Assembly (NCBI GenBank): GCA_039000515.1
Contig: JBCFYV010000930.1
Span: forward strand, 1-64,000
Source: Timema cristinae
Lineage: Eukaryota > Arthropoda > Insecta > Phasmatodea > Timematidae
Length of the DNA: 64,000 nt
Reading direction: 5' to 3'
The notes beneath the pieces were generated by a model that did no database searches, was not told the DNA's origin, and saw only the letters and a program-made list of their open reading frames with translations. Position numbers and translations under genes: made by a program. Below are positions 44,161-55,829 of the stretch, piece after piece (positions within the stretch are counted from its first letter, which is position 1; each line of letters opens with the position of its first letter).

Positions 44161-44985
44161 TCTCCTCTACAGCTGATCTCTGGCTCTAGGGTACGGGATA
44201 TGAGTTGCTATTAAAAGAGGTTTGATCTGATACTTGCAATTTACATTTATATAAGTTATTTAATCCTGGTTTTTCTGAAAAGATTTCTTTATGTTGCCAC
44301 ATTACATCTAATAACTTTTGTTTTTTCTCTTTGCTGATGGCTGACAGATTAGGCCTACAAATTATTTCTTCTATGTCTGTCCAAGGTATTTGTAAGTTAT
44401 TAACTGATAATTGTTGAAATATTTTTATACTGTTTATTTGAACAAACTTTTTCGCTAAATGGCACTTTCAAATTAGATGGTTGTTTACTGATTGACACCT
44501 GTCTATTTTGATAATTTATATCAACTTTAAATCCTGCTAACCAATCTGAACCAAGTATATAATTGGAACATTTAAATTTTCTATAATATGGAATATGACG
44601 CTCATTTTTATATTATTTATATCAACATCAATTAATATTTGTTTTTAGTTCCCGTTGCCCCTACTATTACTGTGTTAGTTACGGGTAACACGGGAATGGC
44701 CTCCTTTAAATCACTATTTTTTATTATTTTAAAACATTCTTGTGACATTGCTGTCACCTCTGATCCTGTGTCTAGTAACATTTTTACCTTAACGTTAACT
44801 AATTTTCCTTCAATTTCAGATGATACTGTATTATTAAAATTATACTTTATATTGTTTCAAATAACAAATCTTCCTTAGGGTTACCCTGTAGTATTAAATT
44901 TTTCCTAACATACTCTAAATAAGCCGATTGTTCTGTGGTCCGGTTTTTACTTGTAATCTGCATCACGTACGGACTGTCACGTGAT
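44161..44985 (-). pseudogene. gypsy protease region
   Basis: On the minus strand near 44790 the retropepsin signature LLDTGSEVTAMS is readable, followed by a region containing PVLPVTNTVIVGATG. This identifies an aspartic protease that matures the polyprotein in active elements. Frames on either side are interrupted. The position between gag and RT is as expected for Ty3/gypsy. Confidence 0.75.
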
Positions 44986-44989
44986 TGAC

Positions 44990-45750
44990 TTTTTAGTTTT
45001 CCGTTTGTCCAGAATGGTACCTATTTAAATTCGTTGTCCCCGGGAATGGTGGCACAAAATTAAAATTTGGAGGTTGATGTGTTTTCCTGGTTGTTAATCC
45101 AGGTTGACCTGCATTGTTACTGTTATTAATCTGTCTTTCACTTGAATTTATTTGCTTCGAAGGTTCTTGGTTCCTATCTTGTTGATACACTATTAGGATT
45201 TGTATATCTCCTATTTTGCTCTGGTGTTTGATAACTATTTTGTCTATCTTGTCTATTATTGACTCTCTGATTTGAGGGTTTAATGATTGCCTAGGCCTAT
45301 CAATAACATACTTGTTTGATTTCTTGGATACCTATCATCGAATGCCTTCAAAACTCTCTCTACCTATTTAATATTCTATTTATATACACTGATTAGAACG
45401 TCTTGTACTGCTGTTGGAAAATGATTAATTAGAAGACCTATCAATCTATCTTCTGTTACTGACTATTTTAAATATTTCGCCTGTGACACAAATTTATTGA
45501 AATATTCACACTCATAGTACCATCCTTGTTATATTTTCCATTGAAAATTAATTGTAGAAAATCATCCTGCATATTTTGAGACCAATATTTTTCCAAAAAT
45601 ACTTCCCTAGTCTGCTCGTATGTCTCCCATTCACTCTCTATACCATCTTCCGAAGATTTTGCTTCATTTTCTAGGCCTGATAAAAATATTTTTATTTTGA
45701 CTTTTTCGTTTATTCTTTCTCCTTTAAATACTCTTTCCACCTTGTTTATG
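44990..45750 (-). pseudogene. gypsy gag, downstream part
   Basis: Short minus-strand frames at 45740-45468 (MERVFKGERINEKVKIKIFL, then WETYEQTREVFLEKYW) have the charged, aromatic pattern of a Ty3/gypsy capsid. At 45190-44993 lies a Gln/Asn-rich linker (QEPSKQINSSERQINNSNNA). Stops separate them. No intact CCHC knuckle was recognised. The upstream part lies beyond the pogo insertion. Confidence 0.6.
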
Positions 45751-45752
45751 TA

Positions 45753-45772
45753 CCGTCAAATGGGGTGAATAG
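45753..45772 (+). repeat. pogo left terminal inverted repeat
   Basis: CCGTCAAATGGGGTGAATAG, perfect complement of 48645-48664. The inner part GGGGTGAATAG is repeated at once at 45780-45790. Confidence 0.95.
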
Positions 45773-46242
45773 AAACAGTGGGGTGAATAGCAACAAAACT
45801 TTGAAATTTTTTTGAAAGCAACTGACAGATAAACCAACAAAAAAAACAGCATGTTTCTTTGTTTTCTGAAGTTGGTCAACCAACATTTAGTTAAGGAAAT
45901 TTTGTTTAGTTATGTTGGCAACACTGTTAGTTTATGCATTAGTCTTCTCAAGTTAAGATAACATTTGTCTGTGTTTTGGCGCTCAAAAAACTTCTGTTAT
46001 AAGTACCAAATTATTAGGCATAATTCAGTAAAAACATATGTTAATTGAAACAAAAGGTATTTTAGCATTTAATTTATGTGTAACTAGTTCACATTTTTAA
46101 TACATTTATTGCAATGAATTTTTTTTAACTCCTACCTCACGGTTTGGAATGTGCAGGGGGAATAGAAACACAGTGTTTCTATTGACCCCATCACATTTAT
46201 TTGCTATTATTTTTTATTTTTATTCTATATTTGAATGTTACT

Positions 46243-48097
46243 ATGCCTCGCAAGTACCAGCCAAACCCTGGAAGTGGAAAGCACTATAAAAACTACTCAG
46301 CAGAGAAAATTAAGATGGCTGTTGAAGACCTGAAAGGAGGGCTCAGTGTGAGAAAAGCAGCGGAAAAAACATGATATTCATTACAGCGTGCTATATAGAC
46401 ATTGGAAACGAGGTGACCAAATGAAAAACCATGGTGGACAGACTGCCTTAACTTCACTAGAGGAAAAACTTCTTGTAGATCGACTACAAATATGTGGGGA
46501 GTGGGGTTACCCCATTGATTCATTTACATTGAGGATCATAGTTAAGGAATTTTTAGATCATCAGGGAAAGACTGTTAGACAATTTAAGGACAATATGCCC
46601 GGTCGAGATTTTGTTTACTCCTTTATGCAACGCCATAAAAATGCTCTATCAATGAGAATGTGCCAAAACATAAAAAGAAGCAGAGCTGCAATAACTCCAG
46701 AAGTTATTAACGCATATTTCGACAGACTTGAAGAGGAGCTCAAAGATGTACCGCCTTCAAACATAATAAACTATGACGAGACAAATCTATGCGATGATCC
46801 CGGGAGGCGTAAAGTTATCATACGAAGAGGAAGTAAGTACCCCGAGCGGGTTATGAACTCAACAAAAGTGTCCACTTCCGTGATGTTTGCTGCTGCAGGA
46901 GACGGGACTATATTGCCTCCTTACGTTGTATACAAGGCACAACACTTATACCAAAGCTGGAGGGAAGGTGGCCCCAAAAACTCCCGATATAACAGAACCA
47001 AGTCCGGTTGGTTTGACTCCTACTGTTTCGAGGATTGGGTAGAAACTGTAGCTCTCCCTTATTTAAGAAAGCTTGATGGGAAAACGTTTCTAATAGGAGA
47101 CAATTTGGCATCTCATCTATCACTGGAAACAATAAAAATGTGCTCAGAAAGCAATGTTAGTCTTATATTTTTACCGAGCAATTCAACTCACTTGACGCAG
47201 CCATTGGACGTTGCATTTTTCCGTCCGATGAAAATTCTCTGGCGTGGAATTCTTGAAGAGTGGAAAAAAGGACCAGGCAGGACTGAGCCAACTATCCCAA
47301 AAGACAAGTTTCCCGGTCTCCTGAAGAAGCTGTGTGACGGGCTGAAGGAAGGAAATGTAATTGCTGGTTTTAAGAAATCCGGAATAGTGCCCCTCTGCAG
47401 AGATCAAGTATTGAGGATGCTGCCTCACACCGATATATCCAAGGAAACCAATGAACAAGTATCAACAGCTGAAACAATCGATAACAGCTTCAAAGAGCTT
47501 CTCAAAAGCATGAGACATGATGACTTGCCCAAACCTCGAAAGAAAAGAACAAAAATTGACGTCATTCCTGGTAAAAGCGTAGGTTTAACTGATGTTAACA
47601 TTGAAGACTCTACAGGCCCAGTAAACCAAGACCCTGAACATTCTTTATCTACCACCAAAATTTCTACTAGCTCTAAAAATAGGGCAAAACGAGTTCTGCT
47701 AGATTCATCATCAGATAACTCTGACTTTTCCCTTCGAGAGAGCGATGAAGACTCAAACATCTTGTCTGAAGAGGAAGACATTGATACTGCCTCAAGTGGT
47801 CCTAATGGTACTTCTCTTCTTCCTGGAGACTTTGCAGTGGTTAAAGTGTATGGAAAAACAAAGGAATCTTTCAGATTGTATGTCAGCAGAGTCTCTCATC
47901 CTTCAGGTGCTGGATATATGGGTACTTTCTACAAGCGAACACCTCAGACAATGAGGTTTTCTGAAACTCTCGAAGAGTCATACTTCAGCCACCAAGATGT
48001 AGTTCACAAGCTGTCTACGCCTATTTCCAGCTCTTCCGCTCGCTTTAAAGACATGATTAGTTTTCCAGATGACCTAAGCAACTTAACAATCTATTAA
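46243..48097 (+). pseudogene. pogo-like transposase, one frameshift from open
   Basis: The start ATG at 46243 reads MPRKYQPNPGSGKHYKNYSA and then a pipsqueak-type helix-turn-helix (SVRKAAEK). Six A at 46364-46369, where five would keep the frame, cause a stop. In the next frame the rest is open to 48097. It has a CENP-B-like DNA-binding region with MPGRDFVYSFMQRH and a DDE domain with NYDETNL, FLIGDNLASH and STHLTQPLDVAFFRPMK, giving the three acidic residues of pogo-type enzymes. An acidic Ser-rich region (DSSSDNSDFSLRESDEDSNI) precedes a conserved tail. Total about 617 codons. The single-A change could be a real mutation or a homopolymer error; otherwise the enzyme looks complete. Confidence 0.92.
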
Positions 48098-48252
48098 TTG
48101 ATTGATTGTTTGCATCTTTTATTTCTACTTAAATGATTACTGTTAGATTTGGTAGTTTTGTTAGTTTTCATTTTCTTAATTCTCTATTGTCAACAGTAAA
48201 CATTTTGTTTCAAGATATGAAGGGTTTCTATACAAATTCTAACCCTCATCTA

Positions 48253-48416
48253 TAAATAATGTAAGAAGTGTTTCTGTATACTTCTCACATCAGTAAATAA
48301 TATAAGAAGTGTTTCTGTGTACCCCTAACATCCGTAAATAATGTAATAAGTGTTTCTGTCTACCCCTAACATCCGTAAATAATGTAAGAAGTATTTCTAT
48401 TTAACCCTCAACCTGA
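48253..48416. repeat. Four 41-bp tandem repeats in the pogo 3' region
   Basis: Four units with a period of 41 bases, each starting TAAATAAT[GA]TAA and containing TGTTTCTGT.TACCCC or a variant, a degenerate complement of the terminal motif GGGGTGAATAGAAACA. Confidence 0.85.
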
Positions 48417-48644
48417 GGAATAGAAACACACATGGTCTTTAAGATACTGTTTCTGTTCACCCCACCCAGTGGGGTGAATAGAAACACCAAGTTTTTTAAA
48501 AAGAACACACACATGCAATTCAATTTTTTTAAATATTTTCTGGTAAAATTTATGGGTAAAACAAGACCCAAGTTTTAGGCAAGTTACACGATTTTATCTT
48601 TAGAACTACTAGTGTAGCATAGACTAATAACATGGAAAGTGTTG

Positions 48645-48664
48645 CTATTCACCCCATTTGACGG
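48645..48664 (-). repeat. pogo right terminal inverted repeat
   Basis: CTATTCACCCCATTTGACGG, perfect complement of the left end. The adjoining TGTTG makes it match the second left motif copy (GGGGTGAATAGCAACA) better than the first. Confidence 0.95.
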
Positions 48665-48666
48665 TA

Positions 48667-49667
48667 CTTTATTGCTGAAATATTTCCTCTCTTTCCCTTA
48701 AATTTTGGAATAAGTGCTAATGACGTTTATCTTAGTCCCTTAGCGAATAGGTTGGTAGTATCGTGTAAATTACCAGCTTCCCCTAGATTTGTTTGATTTT
48801 CTAGTACAAAATCTGTAAATTTCTTATCTAGTTTTTCTATCGCCTTGGTAACAATTCCATCTATTTGTTATTTAATTAAATCTTTATTTGTATCCTGTTG
48901 AGACTCGAGTACTGATTTTACTTTATTAATCTCTTGTTCAATGTTGTGTTGAACTACCTTACATTTCGTTTTTATGTGTTATACTTGAAGGTCTAGGTTC
49001 CCAACTTTACTTTCTACTTCCTTTAATCCTTTATTTGTTTCTTGTTCTACTGTTTCTATTTTATTTTTACTAGCCATAATCTGTTCCATTAAATTGAATT
49101 GTCCCTTTTTTTAAATTTTCTTGTTTTTCTGCCAAAGCTCTGTCGAATTTTTCTCCCTCTAATACTTTTTTTATAATTTATTTACCTGTACTGCTAAATC
49201 TTGATGACCCGTCACTAATTGGTCAAATTTTTGCTCTAAATAACCAAATCTCTGCTCACAAGTCTCCCTACTCTGTTAGATTTTGGCACTCAGTTCTTTA
49301 TTGATTTGTTCTAGTTTAGCATCTAATTTCTGATTGTTTTCTGCTATTATTTCCTGTTTAGTTGCATCTAATTTTCATCCTAGTTCCCTCATATTTTCTA
49401 ATAAAATTTGGAAATGATCAACCTGTTTTATCGTCTGTACTACTTTTTCTTTGATTAAGGTCACTGTTCCCCCTACACTTGGATTCATCATTTGAATGAT
49501 TACCTCTCCCTTTTATACTGCCTCATCAGAGCTAACTCCCCCCTTCTTCTGGTTCAACATTTGCTCTAGTTTTGAATCGGTCTGGTCTTTCATGTTCCTC
49601 ATAGATAAATGGCATTGTGTCTTCATCGTCATATTCTACAGGTTCTCTTATTACTTCCTCTGCCATG
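48667..49667 (-). pseudogene. gypsy gag, N-terminal part
   Basis: The minus strand starts with ATG at 49667, reading MAEEVIREPVEYDDED, and continues through a coiled-coil-like stretch rich in Glu, Lys, Gln and Leu with many short heptads (49.45-48.8 kb). Several in-frame stops occur. No capsid signature is clear, and the assignment rests on its place upstream of protease and RT and on the charged coiled-coil composition. It joins the part at 45750 across the pogo element. Confidence 0.55.
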
Positions 49668-49689
49668 TTTTAATTATTGTTTTCCCTTA

Positions 49690-50667
49690 ATTTAAATTAT
49701 TTTAAAAAACATAATGTTCCACCCCCAAAATGCATAAATGACAAAGAATATTTTTTTTTTTTTTACTAATTGTTTAGAGTTTCTGTTGACTTATCTTATG
49801 GTGGACCACCTCCAGCTGCTCCCTCCGCCATTGTTGGTAATGCGTCGCCTCCGTCTGTCCTCGGCGCTGCTCCCTGCTGCTATTGTTGGTGATGCGCGGC
49901 TTCCAATTATTTCGTGCCCTTAGTTGGAACGCCAATTGAAGATCTTTTTCTTCTTGTAATTATTGTTTATTTGAATTGCCCTGGTTTTTGTACTAATTGA
50001 TGAGTTGTGAACTAATGTGGTTTGATTGCCACGCGATTTGAAGCCTTTTTATAAGGTTTTTAAAATAATAAGGTTTATTTATCTCACTCTTTATATCACT
50101 CGCCCCTCGTTGGGCCACGTTTTACAATATTATGTAATAAATACACATTTATAAAGTTGACATTCTTTTAATTCAAAATCTCTGTTTATTTCAAGAGAAA
50201 ACAGATCACGTTGTCGACAAACTTCGTACGCGGCCGATAGCACGATCGTAGGGATCGCGGACAGGAGCTACAGTCCGACTACATCAACGACTGGACTCCT
50301 AGTGAGGTTCTATTGCACCATCTTTCGCATATATCTATTGCTCGTGGAAGCTTCCAGAAGCTTCTGTATAGAAAAATAAAATAAAATATAAAAATAAAAC
50401 ATATGGATGGAGGTAGAATGTTCGAGAACAGGAAGCTGGCTCAAATTACCGTTTAGAAATGCATATTGTTCTTTTTAGTGAAGGAAGTAAATTTATTTTC
50501 CTTATAAAAGACTTTAAATTGTCCTTCTGACTCTACTGGTCCTATGTCATGCACTCTTACGTCATTGACAGTGGCTCTTGTGCCTTCTTAGAAGAAGAAG
50601 TGCTTTAAGCGCCATGTAATAGATTATATGATTTAAATAAAGTAAGATACGTTTATAAAATTAGGAA
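49690..50667 (-). other. gypsy leader and possible 5' LTR
   Basis: Between the gag ATG and the primer-binding-like site lies a leader with an imperfect 53-bp duplication (about 49813-49850 and 49866-49903; core ATTGTTGGTGATGCG). To the right, 50118-50667 is the expected place of the 5' LTR. It contains AATAAA-like sites and a GC-rich block (50205-50290), but I see no second copy in the window and no clear TG...CA ends. Confidence 0.4.
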
Positions 50668-51240
50668 GATACTAGCTATTACCCGTCGCGGCTTCGCCCG
50701 CAATAATTGCTAGAATCTTTTAATTTTAACTCAACTGTTTTGGTCATAGAAAAACGCATAGATATTTGAAAAAAATAAAGTTTGATTTCAGTTCTAGCTT
50801 TAAATAATTTTGCTATATTTTAATTTTCACTTTTAAATATTTCGTAATTAAATAAATATATATTATTTAAGTTATCAATTATATTTTTTTTTACCTTCAT
50901 AATTATTAAGATAAATAAATGAATTTTTTTTTTCGAGCTATATAGCTAAAATCACATCATATTTATGGTTTATTAGTATGAAACTACGTCACACTAATAA
51001 TTATTTACTTTTATTACAAAATATTAAATCACAAATTCTTAATAAATATATGATTATGATGTGATTGAAATGATGTTTATTATTTAAAATCAAAGGTTGG
51101 GAATAGTCCTATAGGTTATTCCAGGACATACTCTACCAACGTACAAAGTTTCATTCAAATCCTTTCAGCGGTTTTGGCGTGGTTGAGTAACAAACATCCA
51201 AACACAAAAACTTTCGCATTTATAATATTAGTAAGATTAT
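50668..51240. repeat. Short dispersed repeat of insect type (class uncertain)
   Basis: It starts ATACTAGCTATTACCCGTCG and CGGCTTCGCCCGC, and ends CATTTATAATATTAGTAAGA after a CGGTTTTGGCGTGGTTGAGT block. This start and end pair is familiar from multicopy repeats in many insect genomes. The ends share only TACTA/TAGTA as an inverted repeat. I cannot say whether it is a MITE-like DNA element or a LINE-derived repeat. Confidence 0.6.
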
Positions 51241-51597
51241 TGTTAATGCTCTCACATATTCTTTAGGGGCAGGTCAGTAACATTACAAGGTGTACATTAT
51301 GCTTAGTCTTAAAGCGTAAGTCACATTGTAGTAGTTAGTACAAATATTTGAAGGCTTACCTGCAAAAATCTTGTGAAGCACAAAACAAAATTCGTTCTGT
51401 AGCGAGCAGTTAAACAGCAATAGGTGGTCAACTCTCACAGTATAGCATAATGGGAGTCTTTTGAAGTAGTTCGTGATATTTACGAGAGGTAGTAGCACTA
51501 AACAGAACTAAAACCTGAGTATTCCGTATTTCCTGACTATTCCATAATACACTACTCTCGTGTTATGCTTACTGCACAAGACTGGAGACACATAGTC
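51241..51597. other. Spacer, a 71-codon minus-strand frame of unknown meaning
   Basis: An open minus-strand frame (51498-51283) reads MLLPLVNITNYFKRLPLCYT and onward. It is plausible in composition but has no recognised domain. It lies downstream of the hAT relic on the same strand and could be its end, but no conserved C-terminal dimerisation motif is visible. Confidence 0.3.
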
Positions 51598-52260
51598 AAA
51601 TCGCTGGTGTTATGTGGGCTGGCCAGCTCTGCATTTCAATCAGCCTCTTTAACATGGCCTATTCACTAGACCATCTTGTGTCAACATATTGAACTACCTC
51701 CAGCTGTTTCAAATTTAATTATTTTTGAATATTATGAAGTAATGGCAAGTTACACTCACATACTTGTCAACAAGCGCAGATGTCCAACCATCTGAAGTTA
51801 TACTTAGGGAGAGAAGAGACGGTAAGTCTAATTTGAGGAAACCTTTCATTTTAATCTGAGTATCCGCAATGAGTTTTGGTACATAAAAGTTTAAAAAGTT
51901 GTCCGAGATGGAATTTCCTATTGAGGTGCAATGTTAGGATTAGCCATATACTCCACAAATCCTGATTCTTTAACTAACGTATAAGGAAGAAGGCTTTTTG
52001 TCAACATAAGAGCAATTCTTTTAGTGATGGACTGTGCCTTGAAATCATTAGAAGCAAGTTTTGTTTTCTTGAATAGGACTTTCTCCATAGTGAGTTGATT
52101 CCTTTTTTGAGGGGTTGGTCTTGGATTTTGGAGCTTCAAATTTTTTTTTCTTCTCAATTTCATGTTGTCTTAATTCTGTAGGATTTTTTTTAGTTGTTCC
52201 TATAGTGTGTTGTTGTAGCTGCAATAAGATAAAGAACAACTCTTTAGTGCATGGTATAAA
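51598..52260 (-). pseudogene. hAT-type (ZBED-like) transposase relic
   Basis: Minus-strand blocks in order: TKRIALMLTKSLLPYTLVKE then SGFVEYMA (the 'P...VE..GF' region); after a stop and frameshift EIPSRTTF; FYVPKLIADTQIKMKG; and SITSDGWTSALVDKYVSVTC, the hAT TDgWTS motif. After missing sequence comes LEVVQYVDTRWSSE and MLKRLIEM, the hAT 'TRWnS..ML.R' motif. hAT enzymes cut and paste DNA through an RNase H-fold core. This copy has stops, frameshifts and an internal loss, and no termini were found. Confidence 0.72.
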
Positions 52261-55200
52261 AACTTCCCAAATAAAATTAATAAGCAAATAGGCCTACTTT
52301 TATACTATATCACAATAAATCAACTCTATTTTAACTGAAACAACATTTTTATAATCTAGATTTTGTCAGTAACAAGGACCAGGAAAATTTCCTTATTTAT
52401 TACCAAAAGCCTACACTGTAAAAAATAATCATAATTTTTCCATACAACAATTTTGTATTTCTCTCATACTTTTAAATATACCATACGGGCATAGGAATTT
52501 TCCCATATGTCTATCGAACATTTCCAATGAACACGACAGTTTACATTGCATGGGAAAAATTCAAGTTGTATGGAAACGTCGTTCAGTGTGCTTGCGCTTT
52601 AATAGAAAAAGAGATAGAAGAAGACGCAATGAGAGAGACGCTCTGCTTTATGTTCAGAAGAAGTTCGCCATATTTGTTTGAAGAATAATATAGCGTAAGT
52701 AGACAAGTTCCCAAATTATTATTTTTTTTGTTAAAGGAGTACATTTTTTGCTGTATTTTCGCACCCGGTTAGTGAAGGACAAATTAATTATCTATGACTA
52801 TAATTCATGCTGCAAAAAAGGGAGAAATTTCGCATGTTTGATTTAACTTTGTAATAAGAACAGAACAACACGTGGCAGTTTTTTTTTGTGAACAAATTAT
52901 TTTTATCTAATAAAGATTGAGATATAATTTTTTTACATGTGACTAAAGCCTAATAAAATAGGTAGTTTCCTTTCTAATATCGAAAAAGTTTAGTTAGCCT
53001 ATCAAACAATTTTATTAACTTGAAATATAGGCTGTGTCTGAAGAGTAATAAACTTATGCCCTAGTGCACTTTATTTGCTTGAAAGTTGCAATGACCTTTA
53101 CTTAATTTAACCCTTTTGCTGCGTATTTAATTTTACTTCTTATCTTCACAAATTCTAATTATAGGTCAAAAATTCAAAATCTGAATATTTGCATGACGAT
53201 CATGATTATAATCAAATAATGTGATTTTCAACTAGTAATGCATTTTAAATATGAAATTTAGCACCATGTCTATAAATTGCATAATATATATTTTATATCG
53301 ATAACATTTTATACGTCATATTATTTATGTCAACTTTTATCCAAATGCAATGGTATTCTGCTGTCAGAACTTTTTTTTTTTTTTTAAATTTTACCTGCAA
53401 CCCACATTATCAAACTTATTTCTAAATAAGGATTTGACAGGTCTAATATTGGCCTAATATGGGGCAAATGTAATTAAAAGAAAATGTTTGAAAATTAGGT
53501 TACAGCAACACAACTTGATAAATTTTATGCTACATTGGTGCTTTTCTTAGTGTAGTGGAATCAATAAAATCCTATATTTGTGTTAGGCTTGATTTCAAAA
53601 AAGGAAATACGCCAAGAACAAAATAAAATAATTTTAAAACTCACTAAAGTATTACATTTTCCAATTGACATACCAACCAACCAGTAGCCAGAGCCACACA
53701 TATCTTGCTCAAAGTTCAATCACACTCATTACTTTTTACGAAACATGACATTTTAGATTTTAGCTTTTGTTTGAAACTAAAAACATATTTTCTTATTAGG
53801 CCTGCATACTGTTGTAGCGTGTCAATCAAATGGATTGAACACCTACAAGAAAAAATTAATATTTCGGCGATTTTGTGCAAGATAGAAAAATTATATCAAC
53901 ATATTTGATATTAGAGGCAGTTTATGTTATATCTTCTGATCTACAAAAGTTATGTTTCGTCCTACATTCAACCACTTGGTTGCTCAATCAAATATTGTTT
54001 TTGGACTATTGTTGTACTAAATATCTAAGGAGAGGATATAAATTAGTGCATTTATTAATAATATACTTAAAACGCTTCGCATTTCCCGTTGGATGATGCC
54101 TGATAGACTTGTGTACGCCTGCCATGTGTTCTACACGAATAATAATAAAATATATATTTATATTACTACTTCTCATAAAATAATAGTGGATATTAAATAA
54201 CTAAATTAATACAGATACATTTTAATATAATATATTTGTGTACTAACTCACATCGGCAAGATGTCTGCAGATATCTGCAATCTCACTTTTGAAAACTACA
54301 ATAATGTCAATCATGGCCGACTCACGTGTGCCACGGCTAGTTCAACCGGAGAGAAGAACTGAAGTCGGGGATCGACTCAGAGGCCGGCTGCGCACATAGC
54401 GACGCTGGTGGTCATTCGAAGAACTCTTGACTTGCTTCAATTGTTTCCTTTTTTCCACACTTTTATTCTGCTTTGTTTCTGCCTGTTTTTCGTAATTTAT
54501 CCCCCTTTCCTTCTTTTTCATGTCCGACCTGCATCCACAGTATATATAGGTCCGCCAGCGGTATTAAAAGTACAGAAAAGTTCAGAGCGGTGCCACAACG
54601 GAAAGAGTCAACAAGGAAACTCCGCCCGTCATCAAAGCGAAGGAACATGGAGTCCGTGACGTCGGATTCGCCACCTTAGCTGTGTCGATAGGATGATGGA
54701 TCCAACTCGCCGGAAACATGGACGACGTTTCTGTGGTATTAGTATCCAGCCGTCGTAACCAAGTCTGTAGGACTTGGGGTTTTGTATAGTTTAAGATAAG
54801 TTTAAATTTTGAATATCTTTTAAGGAAATTTATATTTTATTATTTGGCGAGAAGCCAAGGTTTTGGAAAATGTCAATTAGAATCTTTTCAGTTTAACTGA
54901 TACGTAATTAGCTTCAACATGGAAGTTTTTTCCTTGGTTTAGTTATGTGTCCTTTGACATTGTTCTGTTCTAACGTAAAAGCCTCTGGCTTAGAAAGTAT
55001 GTTTTTTGTTAAATTCGTGACTTAGGCTAAGTCACAAGTCCAATACAACCTCTAAATTAATCATGACGTCCTAAACGTTAGTTTTTGTTGTTGATGGTTA
55101 GCACCAGGATGTCTATTTTTCTTTTACCTTATGCAACTCAGTCATATGTAATAGAGTTTTGGTGTTGTAGTCACTCTTCTAGTAGAGTATTAGCGAGGGT

Positions 55201-55829
55201 GCTCAACCTAGCGAAATTACACTAGTGTCATAGTGGGGTCCACGCAAAATAAATCTATTTTATTTTTGCCCGTGACTAGGCCTCTAAGATAGTATTGATC
55301 TGGATAGATGCCAATGTACTATTGAATGCTCTGGCAGTACCGTAGGGGAAAATGACCAGCTGTAGTACTTTAATGACGCCTGTTTCTTAGCCATCAATTA
55401 GCTGGATGTATCCAACATGTTTAATGGATCCCTTTAAATATTTAACGCTACCAAGTGAGACTGTATAAATGTTATCTTCTGAATTTACTCTTTACTATTC
55501 TTAAACTAATTGTTCATTTACTCCTTGTTTAGAAAAAACTTCGTCACTGTGGCAAGTTTGATTTGATACTGCATGCTTCAACATGTGGCCTGGCGACAGT
55601 ACAGTACAAGTAATCTAAGTCAATTTGTTTTTTGGAAGAATTTAATTCTCATCAATATTCCTATATTCATGTAAAACTTGTATATTTCTTAATTTGTTTA
55701 TTGTTTACTAAATAAATTTAAATTGATAAATTGACTATATGTTGTTTATATATATTATGTGTACCCTGTTAACAGAGTTGGTACACTGTGTCTATACGCT
55801 TATATTACTCATTTTTTACAACCGTCACC
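52261..55829. other. AT-rich intergenic DNA, no supportable gene
   Basis: No coding block or known repeat stands out. A 12-bp perfect inverted pair, TTTCCATACAAC (52437-52448) and GTTGTATGGAAA (52565-52576), may mark a small hairpin element. Around 54290-54760 the GC content rises, with a TATATATA box at about 54541 and AATAAA at about 55249; this could be a solo LTR or a promoter but nothing proves it. Short frames at 53705-54096 look random. Confidence 0.5.

Larger units (their letters stand above)
45751..48666. mobile_element. pogo/Tc1-mariner-type DNA transposon, complete
   Basis: The element spans 45753-48664 (2912 bp), bounded by 20-bp perfect inverted repeats (CCGTCAAATGGGGTGAATAG) and flanked by TA on both sides (45751-45752, 48665-48666), the TA target duplication of the Tc1/mariner-pogo superfamily. 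It holds one transposase gene on the plus strand and sits in gypsy gag on the opposite strand. Non-coding parts carry many copies of the motif found in the termini. Confidence 0.95.
39320..50117 (-). mobile_element. Ty3/gypsy-type LTR retrotransposon, decayed, with two nested insertions
   Basis: Minus-strand order from the right: primer-binding-like TGGCCCAACGAGGGGCG (50117-50101), gag start (49667), gag, protease, reverse transcriptase, RNase H, integrase (to 39329). That is the pol order of Ty3/gypsy. It is interrupted by a pogo element (45753-48664) and LINE L6 (41539-43969); without them it spans about 5.5 kb. Multiple stops make it inactive. I could not find matching LTRs: the sequence right of 50117 has no copy left of 39329, so the 3' end may be lost. 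Confidence 0.85.

Noticed and set aside
46908..47781. Minus-strand frames of 74-118 codons under the pogo transposase
   Set aside because: Shadows of the plus-strand transposase, which has family motifs throughout.
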